Positions 1 to 9,015 of a stretch of DNA of 44,002 bases are shown in pieces. The first letter of the stretch is position 1. The number at the start of each line of letters is the position of its first letter. The notes below the pieces were generated by a model. That model was not told where the DNA came from and did no database searches. It was given only the letters and a program-made list of their open reading frames with translations. A program made the position numbers and the translations under genes. The DNA is from Chloroflexota bacterium. Lineage in GTDB: Bacteria; Chloroflexota; Dehalococcoidia; Lucifugimonadales; UBA826. The DNA lies in the NCBI GenBank assembly GCA_002722155.1, contig PBKS01000009.1:66748-110749 (forward strand), in the 5' to 3' direction.

Positions 1-1248
1 ATATATGCTGACATCGGAGACCAGCAAAGCATAACCAATTCGGTTTCGACATTTAGTTCGCATATTCAAAATCTTAATGATATTTTAGACAATTGTTCCT
101 CTCAATCACTGTTACTTTTAGACGAAGTCGGTTCAAGTACAGACCCTGAGGAGGGTTCAGCTATAGCTAAGGCGATCTTAGAATATTTGGCCGAGAAGAA
201 AATACCAACCCTAATTACTACACATCACAGCACCGTGGCTTTAATGGCTGAATCGGACAGTAGAATGAAAAATGCCAGTTTCCAACTGGATCCTGAGAAT
301 TTAACCCCTACCTATAACATGATTCTTGGACTACCGGGCCAAAGCTACGCAATGGCAGTTGCTACTAGGCTAGGTATGAACATCGAGATAATAGAAAAGG
401 CGCACAAATATCTATCAGAGGAATTTAAGGAAGTATCAGATTGGATCTCAAAAGCAAACCAAGAAAAGTCTAAAATTTCCGAAACCACTGAAATGATGGA
501 GAGAAAATATCAGGAGATTGAGTCAATCCGAACAAAGCTAGATGAACAAATACACTATTTAATTGACAACAGACAAAATATATTGGATTCCATCCATCGT
601 ACTGCTGAAGAAAAATACAATGAAATTGAAGACCTTCTGGGAAAAGCTCGTATGGCATATTCTTGGAACAAACATGGCGGGCAATCTTCAGATTCTCTCG
701 AAACAGTCATCGAAGATACACAGAAGAGTTTAAATCAGATACGACTGGATAAATTGACACCAAGTATTCCTGATATCCCAACCGAAGATCTCAAAATAGG
801 CGACACAGTTACAGTCAGAGGCATGAATCTATCGGGTGTGATTACCCAACATAACCCAATAACACAAATGGCCGAACTCAAAATAGGTAATCTTCGCATG
901 GATGTGGATATATCTAGACTGGAAAAAGAACTATCCGGACAAAAAACTCCATTAATCCATGAACCTATAAAATCATCTCGTCTTAACCTAGAAGAACAAA
1001 TTTCCTATAGCGATAAGGTGGACATAAGGGGAAGGAGAGCCGAGCCTTCACTCAAAATAGTAGAAACTTTCCTAGACCAATCTCTCAAAAACGGCCTGAG
1101 CAAAGTAATTGTGATCCATGGTAAAGGTAGCGGGGCACTTCGAAAAGCCATCAGGGACTTCCTAGAAGGACATCCCCTAGTCAGTAGTTATGGATCAGAA
1201 CCAGACGCCTTGGGTGAAGACGGAGCAACATACGTCATGCTGAATTAA
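1..1248 (+). CDS. mutS2: MutS2 family ATPase/Smr endonuclease, 3' part
   Basis: The frame is open from the first base of the window, so the gene starts upstream; 415 residues are visible out of roughly 780-800 usual for the family. Seen: a Walker B region at nt 106-130 (LLLLDEVGSSTDP), the TTHHS switch motif at nt 208-222, a long charged helical stretch (nt 400-720) typical of the MutS2 coiled coil, and a C-terminal Smr domain with VDIRGRR (nt 1018-1038) and HGKGSGALR (nt 1117-1143). Known of the family: MutS2 acts on branched DNA and limits homologous recombination, and in some bacteria acts in ribosome-collision rescue; it does not do mismatch repair. It converges on the MMPL exporter with 2 bp between the stop codons. 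Internal TTG codons such as the one at 187 are not starts, because the conserved ATPase core lies upstream of them. Confidence 0.95.
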   Translation: MYADIGDQQSITNSVSTFSSHIQNLNDILDNCSSQSLLLLDEVGSSTDPEEGSAIAKAILEYLAEKKIPTLITTHHSTVALMAESDSRMKNASFQLDPENLTPTYNMILGLPGQSYAMAVATRLGMNIEIIEKAHKYLSEEFKEVSDWISKANQEKSKISETTEMMERKYQEIESIRTKLDEQIHYLIDNRQNILDSIHRTAEEKYNEIEDLLGKARMAYSWNKHGGQSSDSLETVIEDTQKSLNQIRLDKLTPSIPDIPTEDLKIGDTVTVRGMNLSGVITQHNPITQMAELKIGNLRMDVDISRLEKELSGQKTPLIHEPIKSSRLNLEEQISYSDKVDIRGRRAEPSLKIVETFLDQSLKNGLSKVIVIHGKGSGALRKAIRDFLEGHPLVSSYGSEPDALGEDGATYVMLN

Positions 1249-1250
1249 AC

Positions 1251-4046
1251 TTATACTCCGTCAGATCCGCCCGTGGAATTTGGGGTTACCATTATCAAAA
1301 GGGCTGGTAATACAACCAAAGATGAAATTAGTGCAAATCCGATCATAAGGGAAGTTAATTGTCCATAAGAAGCAAACATGGGCATAGGAGCAAAACCCAT
1401 TATCGCAAACCCCACTACGCTAGAAGCTGCCGAAGCAACTAAAGCTACACCAGTACCTCTGGCCGCCTTTTGAATAGCAGCAATTTTAGATTCACTCCTA
1501 TTAAATTCTTCCCTAAATCTAACAGTCATATGTATTGAATAATCTATCCCTACTCCAATAGAAATTGCCCCGATCATGGCAGTTACAAAATTTAACGAAA
1601 AGCCAAAAATATACATGACGCCATAGAGCCATGCGACGACTAGACCGATAGGAATTACTGTTACAACTGCGTAACGAAAAGACCTCATAGTGACCAAAAG
1701 CAGCAGAGTAGCAGCGATCATTGCTATAGGAAGAGATGTATACAGTGTCCGAGTAGATTCAGACAACTGTACCTCACGCTGAAAAGGTGAGCCAGTTAAA
1801 GCAACCCTCGATAGAGATGAATGCTTTTCTAATTCTAATACTGCAGGTGTAATCTCCTTTAACGCTGCTGTGACTACGGCTTGGTCTCTAGTGCCAGGCA
1901 TCTGAAATTGAATTGTAGTCAAACTCTCCTCACCCGCACTGTAATATATGGCACCTTGTACTTGATCCGGTCTAAGAATCATATTTTTGTTATCACCCCA
2001 GACCCCATTAACCAACGAATATTCAAAAATCATGTTTATTTGATTTCTCGTATCCGGTATACCGTCATTATTGGTATCTGTAATAGATATTCCAGTCGCA
2101 TCCTCCACCACGGACACGGCAAAGGAATTCCCCATCAATGTAGTAAGCAGGTTTAGAGCATTCAACCCAAATGTAACTTCTCCACTCGGCGTCTGTCCCA
2201 CAAAATCAATTTCTCTCAAGCTATCTATGTAAATCCTCATATCTTCATAAACCGTAGGATCGGTCAAATCACCTTTAACATAAGTAACCCCTGGTTCCCC
2301 ACCAGCTATAAATTCGTCAAATTTATCAAGTCCAACCACAAAATCTGACTCTGAATCAAAAAAATCTTTGACATCAAAAGAAGGGGTCAATTTTAGGGCA
2401 GCATAGAGAGAGTAAGAAGTCACTATTACAGTCACAAAAATCACTAACAGAACATTTGTGGCAGCTAATGTCACTATCTTTGAAACAATATGAGCAAATC
2501 TATCTTGGTTTAATGATTTTATTTCCGGCTTTCCTGTTTTACCGCTAGACTCTGCACTAGTATTTTTCGACAGTATCAGAATTGGCAACATAATAAGAAA
2601 AACGATACAAAAAGATAGGAGAAGCAATCCTATCAATTTACTCACAGCGACGATCATAATGATGGAAGCGCCTGAAAGCGAAGCGACTAGTGCTGAACCG
2701 ACGATTCTATAAAACGTCCATTTTTTAGCCTTGAAATTGAACTGGACTTGACTCATAAGTTGATCTATTTTCATAGTTAACAAAGGAGCCACCACGCCGA
2801 GTATGAAGAAAGAAGATATAACCGCTATTGCAGCGGCGCAGCCAAAATGTATTACTGCCTCAATATTTGATGACAAATTTGAGAGGAACGCTATGCTGTC
2901 ACTGGCCATTGCCAAAAGAAGTGCTCCGAGTACTGATGTGTAACCCAAAGTGAAACTAAGTTTTGGATCATTACCTTGCGACAACTCTTCCCGATATCTC
3001 CGAACAGCATGCACCACAAAATCAACTCCCAATGAAATCATCCCAATGGGTACAACTAAATCTATAACCAACCCACTTTTTAGCCCTAATAAAGCAGAAA
3101 CACCTTTCAGCCAAACCATCAATACAGCAAGGCCAACCCCTGTTATAGCGGTAGCCCAATAGGAATTAAGGCTAAGACCTACCACCAATACAGCAGCGAT
3201 GGCAGTAAACATTATAAAAATCCCAGCCTTCTTACCTTCGTCTTCAGATTCTAAATTGGCATCTATAGCAATTCCCCAAATCTCATAATTCTTTCCCAAA
3301 CCTTCCATCACAGAACCTATACTTCTATTCAGGTGCTCTTTATTAATTACATCAGGTCCTCCTCCCATTCCAATTTCCAAACCAGCTCCACCTAGTTTTG
3401 AATTATCAGCCAAAGCATGAAATACCATGACAGGTGCAACCCAGTAGTCAATTTCCTGGCCAAGAACAGTTCTCTTTGTGGAATGGGCCTTAGTAGAAAT
3501 TAAGTCTTTAACATTAGAAAACTGGGGATTAGACATGATGTGGTGAAAAGCCAGTTTAATTTGTTCTTCAGTAGCTGATTCCAAGATTAAATTCTGACTC
3601 GCAAGAAAAACTTCCACAGCGTCCACAACAGAAATAATCCCATCTATTTGTATTCCCAAATCGAAATCGTAGTAATTAGCAAGATAGGATTGTTTCTTTA
3701 AAGTACCTCTTTGATTTCCTTCCTCAGTCATTGCTAAATCTCCTGTCAGGTCCAACTCAATCAAGCGATTTCTATTGACCTTCAGGTCTAAAAGCACAGA
3801 TTTAGATAAAACGTCGCCCTGATGTGCTTCCATAACAAAACTAGCAAAATGAAGAGGAGTAGGGAATTTTCTGTCAATCTCTTTTTGAAGTTCGTAAACT
3901 TCCCCAGGCGGGTTTGAAGAAGCTTGTTCATCAGGTGCCAACAGAAACAAAGGGAAAATTAAGACTAAAGTAACCAAAGCAACGATTGATAAAATCGGGT
4001 AAGGTCTATTTGCCAAAAATATAGCTATTGATTTATTCAAATTCAA
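1251..4046 (-). CDS. RND/MMPL family exporter (HAE3-like)
   Basis: A 931-residue integral membrane protein with the duplicated layout of the RND superfamily: one N-terminal helix (about residues 17-38), a large extracytoplasmic domain, a block of several helices, then a second loop domain and a second helix block ending near the C-terminus. The segment IGAISIGVGIDYSIHMTVRF is the typical MMPL/patched-like core helix with its charged turn. These proteins export lipids, hopanoids or hydrophobic compounds using the proton gradient; the substrate cannot be told here. The second loop carries DTNNDGIPD, a D-x-N-x-D-G-x-x-D pattern like calcium-binding loops, which is unusual. The start is a TTG, the first possible codon after an in-frame stop, with AAGGA about 11 nt upstream. 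It diverges from fmt. Confidence 0.85.
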   Translation of the reverse strand: MNLNKSIAIFLANRPYPILSIVALVTLVLIFPLFLLAPDEQASSNPPGEVYELQKEIDRKFPTPLHFASFVMEAHQGDVLSKSVLLDLKVNRNRLIELDLTGDLAMTEEGNQRGTLKKQSYLANYYDFDLGIQIDGIISVVDAVEVFLASQNLILESATEEQIKLAFHHIMSNPQFSNVKDLISTKAHSTKRTVLGQEIDYWVAPVMVFHALADNSKLGGAGLEIGMGGGPDVINKEHLNRSIGSVMEGLGKNYEIWGIAIDANLESEDEGKKAGIFIMFTAIAAVLVVGLSLNSYWATAITGVGLAVLMVWLKGVSALLGLKSGLVIDLVVPIGMISLGVDFVVHAVRRYREELSQGNDPKLSFTLGYTSVLGALLLAMASDSIAFLSNLSSNIEAVIHFGCAAAIAVISSFFILGVVAPLLTMKIDQLMSQVQFNFKAKKWTFYRIVGSALVASLSGASIIMIVAVSKLIGLLLLSFCIVFLIMLPILILSKNTSAESSGKTGKPEIKSLNQDRFAHIVSKIVTLAATNVLLVIFVTVIVTSYSLYAALKLTPSFDVKDFFDSESDFVVGLDKFDEFIAGGEPGVTYVKGDLTDPTVYEDMRIYIDSLREIDFVGQTPSGEVTFGLNALNLLTTLMGNSFAVSVVEDATGISITDTNNDGIPDTRNQINMIFEYSLVNGVWGDNKNMILRPDQVQGAIYYSAGEESLTTIQFQMPGTRDQAVVTAALKEITPAVLELEKHSSLSRVALTGSPFQREVQLSESTRTLYTSLPIAMIAATLLLLVTMRSFRYAVVTVIPIGLVVAWLYGVMYIFGFSLNFVTAMIGAISIGVGIDYSIHMTVRFREEFNRSESKIAAIQKAARGTGVALVASAASSVVGFAIMGFAPMPMFASYGQLTSLMIGFALISSLVVLPALLIMVTPNSTGGSDGV

Positions 4047-4121
4047 TTAACTAAAAATCCTTGAAACCCTAGAGTCGTGGTATTTAGACAAAATTCCGAT
4101 TCCAATATTTACATAACTCAC

Positions 4122-4148
4122 CTGAAAAATGATAGAGGGTCTTATAAT
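4122..4148 (+). promoter_or_regulatory. Candidate promoter for fmt
   Basis: A perfect TATAAT lies at 4143-4148 with a CTGAAA hexamer at 4122-4127 (15 bp spacer, shorter than ideal), about 30 bp before the fmt start. The -10 element is good, the -35 element weak. Confidence 0.35.
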
Positions 4149-4179
4149 TTAAACTTCCAAAACGGGAGATGTTTTATTG

Positions 4180-5112
4180 ATGAAAATAGTCTTTATGGGA
4201 ACACCAGATATAGCTATACCTGTTCTTGAGCAGATTGCAGATGCAGATTATGGTCACGAAATTTTATCTGTCTACACCCAACCAGATCGAAAAGCAGGCA
4301 GAGGTAGGAAAATCACAACAACCCCTATAAAAGAGTATGCCATCTCTAAAAAGTACAAGGTACTACAACCTCAGAATTTTAAAGATCCTGATAGCGTATC
4401 GGTTTTGAAAGGATTCAATGCAGACATAGCTGTTGTCGCAGCATATGGAATAATATTACCCATCCAGGTTCTAAATCTATTTCGCCACGGCTGTATTAAT
4501 CTTCATCCCTCACTCCTGCCCAAATACAGAGGTCCTTCACCTGTAGCGTCAGCTATTCTTGCAGGAGAAAGAATTACGGGTACCACAATTATCAAGCTCG
4601 ACTCAGGAATGGATTCAGGATCTATATTAGACCAGAAAGAAATGAATATCCTAGAAAATGAATTCTGTGGAGAATTAACGGCAAGATTGTTTACTTTAGG
4701 CTCAATAATGATTCCAGAAATAATTTCAAAATTAGAAAATAGGGGAGGAGCGTCTACTTTTGATCAAGATCACGATAAAGCTACCTTCACTGAGAAACTA
4801 TCACGAAACGATGGATTAATAGATTGGACCAAAGGATCAGACATAATATGGAGGGAGATCCGAGCATATAACCCGTGGCCAGGATCACATACCAAGTTCA
4901 AAGGCAAAAATTTAAAGATAATCGAATCCAAAATTTCTACAGAGTACAAATTGCCATCTGGGCATGTTTCAATCCATAGAAATGAAGTTTATATAGGCAC
5001 CGGCGACGGGGCACTAAATATCAAAAAACTTCAAGCGGATGGCGGAAAAATCGTCTTAGCTGCAGATTTTACTAGAGGTCATAAGGATTTTGAACACACG
5101 ATCCTTGGCTAA
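4180..5112 (+). CDS. fmt: Methionyl-tRNA formyltransferase
   Basis: Transfers a formyl group from 10-formyltetrahydrofolate to Met-tRNAfMet, making the initiator tRNA. The N-terminal Rossmann domain begins MKIVFMGTPD, and the active-site segment INLHPSLLPKYRG (about residues 106-118) carries the Asn and His used in catalysis, followed by LDSGMDSG (about 140-147). The C-terminal domain follows a RAYNPWPGS motif typical of Fmt. The length of 310 residues is normal. The ATG at 4180 was chosen over the adjoining TTG at 4177; GGGAG lies about 11 nt upstream. A long inverted repeat follows the stop. Confidence 0.95.
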   Translation: MKIVFMGTPDIAIPVLEQIADADYGHEILSVYTQPDRKAGRGRKITTTPIKEYAISKKYKVLQPQNFKDPDSVSVLKGFNADIAVVAAYGIILPIQVLNLFRHGCINLHPSLLPKYRGPSPVASAILAGERITGTTIIKLDSGMDSGSILDQKEMNILENEFCGELTARLFTLGSIMIPEIISKLENRGGASTFDQDHDKATFTEKLSRNDGLIDWTKGSDIIWREIRAYNPWPGSHTKFKGKNLKIIESKISTEYKLPSGHVSIHRNEVYIGTGDGALNIKKLQADGGKIVLAADFTRGHKDFEHTILG

Positions 5113-5155
5113 AGATATACAATCCCCAGCATAGCATTTGGATTGTCGAATATCT
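5113..5155 (+). repeat. Long inverted repeat just after fmt
   Basis: ACAATCC (5119-5125) pairs with GGATTGT (5140-5146), and AGATAT (5113-5118) pairs with ATATCT (5150-5155), leaving a 3-nt bulge. This gives 13 base pairs directly after the fmt stop codon. There is no T-run, so it is not a classical terminator; it may be an mRNA 3'-end or processing hairpin. Confidence 0.5.
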
Positions 5156-5170
5156 CAAATATAGACAGTC

Positions 5171-5186
5171 GGTTTATACTTAAACC
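5171..5186. repeat. Short inverted repeat before the 5210 gene
   Basis: GGTTTA and TAAACC flank a 4-nt loop (TACT), 24 bp before the start of the unknown gene. It may be a small hairpin or an operator half-site pair; no function can be assigned. Confidence 0.35.
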
Positions 5187-5209
5187 ATAATTAGCATGCT
5201 TCGACCAAG

Positions 5210-5848
5210 ATGGCAGTAACAGTAATGACAAATTCTTTAGCGCAAGCAACATACGAACTCACAAGTGAATCCCTTCAAAATATGACGTTGGATTTAGAAC
5301 AGCTACCAAATGAACTATCAGAATTTTCACTACTGAGAGAAAGTGTCTTAGATAACAAAACCATGGCCACTCATGGCTTTCCGGGTAACACAGAGGAAAG
5401 CTATAAAAACGCTGGCCGACTTACTGGATTCCTAAAAGAATTTGCTTCTGCTTCCGCCATACCTCAAAGTGAAGACGGATCAGACATTGTGGCTGCTACA
5501 GTCGTTCATTTATTCAAAGATCAAAAATGTTCCGAGAAATGGATGACCGATACATTCGTAGCTCAGTTTAAAGATAATGTGGGCAATGAAGTTGGTGAAA
5601 GTCAAACTTTAGTTGCCGTTGAAGAATTAGAGATTGATGATTTTTATGATAGGTCGGTTGGAATAAGAGCTGTTCAATCGGGTGAAGAAGGAGTGCTATC
5701 AACAACAGTTATTGATTTTAAAATTGGACGTCTGTTAGGAGTTTCTTTTGTCGTCACAATTGGTGACCATGGAAGAACCGAATTAACCACTATGCTAGGT
5801 TTGGAACTCGAAAGAAATATTGTGAGAGAACTTTTAGCAACAAGCTAA
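5210..5848 (+). CDS. Hypothetical protein, 212 residues
   Basis: I do not recognise this family. The product is acidic, without a signal peptide or membrane helix. The N-terminal part (to about residue 85) looks helical and the C-terminal part (about 95-200) alternates strand-like segments, including a FVAQFKDNVGNEVGES hairpin-like stretch and a hydrophobic segment ending in FVVTIGD. No catalytic motif stands out. The codon use and open length argue for a real gene. The ATG at 5210 lacks a clear ribosome binding site, and ATG 5225 is an alternative. It sits between fmt and the convergent dnaE2, with 17 bp to the latter. Confidence 0.7.
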   Translation: MAVTVMTNSLAQATYELTSESLQNMTLDLEQLPNELSEFSLLRESVLDNKTMATHGFPGNTEESYKNAGRLTGFLKEFASASAIPQSEDGSDIVAATVVHLFKDQKCSEKWMTDTFVAQFKDNVGNEVGESQTLVAVEELEIDDFYDRSVGIRAVQSGEEGVLSTTVIDFKIGRLLGVSFVVTIGDHGRTELTTMLGLELERNIVRELLATS

Positions 5849-5865
5849 AACCATTTATCTTTAAA

Positions 5866-8800
5866 TTAATGCCAATTATGTGCCGAAGGTAACCCGTTTT
5901 TGGGTTCTAGGGTTTCCAAATGAAATACCACCACACTGGTTGTACCATCTTGTCGTGATATTTTGCCTTTAGCTAAAATAATTGGATCTTCTAAAACACC
6001 CATATATTTTTTATGTATATCTGGCCAAAGTATCAACTGAACATCTGAACATTCATCTTCTACAGTAACAAAAACAGTTCCTTTATGACCTCGAGGGTGT
6101 TGCCTAGCAATACCAATTCCACATACAGATACTGTTTCACCTTCCTCCACTGAATAAACCTCGTATGTACTCAAAACATTTTTAGGTAGTGAAGGCCTAA
6201 TAAATTCCATAATATGGCCTTTAGGATACATACCCATAGAGTCATACTCGAGTATCATTTTTTCATACTCAGAAAAATCCATTAAATCCGGTGTGCTCTC
6301 ATCCATTGAAATCGGCAAGGTTATTTGATATTCAGATGGACCTTTGTAAAACCCTGATTTCCATAAAGCTAATTTGCGATTAGGTTCGACTAGATCAAAT
6401 GCTCCGGAAAAAATTATTGCTTCAATTACATCTGGTTTTATTTGAACTCTACGAACAAAATCTCCTACAGAATCAAATGGCCCTCGGGCATTACGCTCAT
6501 CCAAAATATTTTTAGAATTATGAACTCCAACACCCTTAATAAATTCAAATCCAATTAAAAGTGCATTCCCATTAATCGTACATTTACCATGACTAAGATT
6601 AATATTCGGATTACAAAAATCAATTCCAAATTTCCTAGCATCTTGTTTAAGGGTTTCCAAAGGATAAAACCCCATAGGTTGGTTATTAATAAGGCTGATA
6701 TAAAACTCTAAGGGATAATGAGTTTTCAACCACGCTGATTGATATGCTGAAACAGCAAAAGCATGGGAGTGAGACTCTGGAAACATATATTGCCCATTTA
6801 TTTTAGAAAATATTTTGTGTGCGATATCCTCCGAAATACCATTTCCTATTGCACCTTTTCTAAAACGATTCCAATAACTTCTGATAAGACTCTCATTGTT
6901 AGATCTAGCAAATCCTCTTCTCATCTCATCAGATTCAGCCTGACTTATTCCTGACATATCTGATATCAACTGAACAACTTGTTCCTGCCATACAATAATT
7001 CCGCAAGTTCGTTCAAGAGCACGTTTTTCTAAATAGTGATCATATTCCCACGGTATTCCATATCTATACCGATCTACAAACTGTGAAACTGAATTGCCCT
7101 GGACACCAACTCCAGGTCTTATCAAAGCAACTTGATACGCAAGATCATTCAAATTACGTGATCGGAGACGTTGTCCCATTTTTAACTGAGCAGGAGATTG
7201 AAGAAGAAAAACTCCTTTTGATAACCCTCTATTTATCATGTCAAAGACATCATTATCTTCAGGATCTATCTGACTGATATCAATTAATTCATTTTTTGTA
7301 TCTTTAATTAGCAATATCGCTTCATCTATTTGATCCAAAACGGGAAGAGAAAGTATATCTATTTTTGCAAATCCTGCATCAGCAATACTATCTTTATCCC
7401 AATCAATGATGTATCTACCATCTAAAGCGCTTCTTCTAAAAGGAACCATCTCAGAAATAGGAGATGAACTAAGAATCATTCCTCCAACATGCTGACCCAA
7501 GGCTTTAGGGGCATTTTTAAGCTGCGATGCAAGAGAAATAATATTTTCCCATTCCGGTAAATCAACAACTTTTTTAAATTCTGGAATAGAAAGCATTTCA
7601 GATTTTAATAAAGAAGGGTCAGAATTATGAACTTGCCTTGAGAGAGTGCTTATATCTCCATCGGGTATTCCAAAAACTTTACCTAAATCTCTTAAAATAC
7701 CCTTTAATTTATACCTAGTTATCATTCCAGTAAGAACCGCAAATTGAGGTCCAAAATATTCATGAACTCTGGGTATTAATTTTTCTCTTATTGACCTAGG
7801 AAAATCTATATCTATATCAGGTAATGTTTTTAAATCATCTGGCATAAACCTTTCTAAGGTTAAATTGTATAGTAGGGGGTCTACATGAGATATTCCTATT
7901 AGGTATCCTGTCAACATCGCAACAGAAGACCCTCTACCTCTACCTGGAGATCTAATTTCTATAGGCTCTTCTAATTCTGACTTACCCATCTCAATACTTA
8001 TCTCTCGTGCTATAAGAACAATTTCTCGGTAGAGAAGCATGAACCCTGCCAGATTATGTTTTTTTATAAGCCTCAATTCCTCCTTTAATCTATTATCGAC
8101 AGAATTGTTAACTTCTCCATAACGTCTTTGCGCAGCTTCATAACACAGATACTCAAGATAAGAAAAAGGGGTAAATCCATCTGGCACATTAGGTGATGGC
8201 AGTTCATAACCAAGATCCGAGGATAAATTAAAATCACATACATTAGATATCTTAAGTGTATTTGTAAGGGCATTTGGTACAGATTTAAACAGATTCTGCA
8301 TTTGCAATTCTGATTTTAAATAAAACTCAGAATTTATTTTAAGCGTGTGCGCCAAAGCGTCTAAACTTTCATTACTCCTAATTGAAGCAAGCACGTTTTG
8401 TAACTTGTACCTGTTAGAAATATGATAATGAACATTGTTAGTTGCAACTAAGGGAAGTTTCACATCTGATGCTATGGAAATCAAAGAATTTATTCGACTA
8501 GAGTCACCATGCATGAAATTACGATTTAATTCTATATAGATTGAATTATCTTCGAAACATTCTCGTAATTCTTTAAGTACCGATTTTGCTTTTTCTGTTT
8601 TATTCTCTTTAATAGCATTTGAAATTAGACCATTTTGTGACCCTGTAAGTAATATAGTTCCAGAGGCATATTGAGAGATATACTTAGAGTCTAACCTTGG
8701 TTCCCTTCGATCAGATCCATTAGCTAACGTAAGTAATTGCGATATGTTGGAATATCCGATCTTGTTTTTAGCTAGTAGCACTATATGTGAGTCATCTTCA

Positions 8801-9015
8801 AGAATGATTTCAGCACCCGTTATAGGTTTTATACCAAAATTATTAGACTGCCTAGAAAATTCTAAGGCTCCGCACATGTTGTAATCAGTAAGGGCCATCG
8901 CAGGATAATCTAGTTCATAAGCTCTATTAAGCAGCTCATCTATGTGGGACGCGCCTTCACCAAACGAATAAAAACTATGGGAATGTAGTTCTACATATTT
9001 AGAGTTAAATTGCAT
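5866..9015 (-). CDS. dnaE2: Error-prone DNA polymerase DnaE2 (ImuC)
   Basis: A C-family polymerase alpha subunit of about 1049 residues, the size typical of DnaE2. The N-terminal PHP domain begins ELHSHSFYSFGEGAS. The palm has PDIDIDFP (about 399-406) carrying two catalytic aspartates, and KIDIL (Asp about 553) supplies the third. The C-terminal OB fold carries QHPRGHKGTVFVTVEDE, the signature that separates DnaE2 from replicative DnaE1. It works with ImuB in SOS-induced translesion synthesis. The start was set at ATG 9015 because the upstream imuB stop overlaps it as TGATG, a translational coupling arrangement; a GTG at 9036 would extend it by 7 residues but has no better ribosome binding site. 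It converges on the 5210 gene. Confidence 0.95.
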   Translation of the reverse strand: MQFNSKYVELHSHSFYSFGEGASHIDELLNRAYELDYPAMALTDYNMCGALEFSRQSNNFGIKPITGAEIILEDDSHIVLLAKNKIGYSNISQLLTLANGSDRREPRLDSKYISQYASGTILLTGSQNGLISNAIKENKTEKAKSVLKELRECFEDNSIYIELNRNFMHGDSSRINSLISIASDVKLPLVATNNVHYHISNRYKLQNVLASIRSNESLDALAHTLKINSEFYLKSELQMQNLFKSVPNALTNTLKISNVCDFNLSSDLGYELPSPNVPDGFTPFSYLEYLCYEAAQRRYGEVNNSVDNRLKEELRLIKKHNLAGFMLLYREIVLIAREISIEMGKSELEEPIEIRSPGRGRGSSVAMLTGYLIGISHVDPLLYNLTLERFMPDDLKTLPDIDIDFPRSIREKLIPRVHEYFGPQFAVLTGMITRYKLKGILRDLGKVFGIPDGDISTLSRQVHNSDPSLLKSEMLSIPEFKKVVDLPEWENIISLASQLKNAPKALGQHVGGMILSSSPISEMVPFRRSALDGRYIIDWDKDSIADAGFAKIDILSLPVLDQIDEAILLIKDTKNELIDISQIDPEDNDVFDMINRGLSKGVFLLQSPAQLKMGQRLRSRNLNDLAYQVALIRPGVGVQGNSVSQFVDRYRYGIPWEYDHYLEKRALERTCGIIVWQEQVVQLISDMSGISQAESDEMRRGFARSNNESLIRSYWNRFRKGAIGNGISEDIAHKIFSKINGQYMFPESHSHAFAVSAYQSAWLKTHYPLEFYISLINNQPMGFYPLETLKQDARKFGIDFCNPNINLSHGKCTINGNALLIGFEFIKGVGVHNSKNILDERNARGPFDSVGDFVRRVQIKPDVIEAIIFSGAFDLVEPNRKLALWKSGFYKGPSEYQITLPISMDESTPDLMDFSEYEKMILEYDSMGMYPKGHIMEFIRPSLPKNVLSTYEVYSVEEGETVSVCGIGIARQHPRGHKGTVFVTVEDECSDVQLILWPDIHKKYMGVLEDPIILAKGKISRQDGTTSVVVFHLETLEPKNGLPSAHNWH

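Noticed and set aside
5113-5155. Rho-independent terminator after fmt
   Set aside because: The stem is good but no T-run follows it; recorded as an inverted repeat instead.
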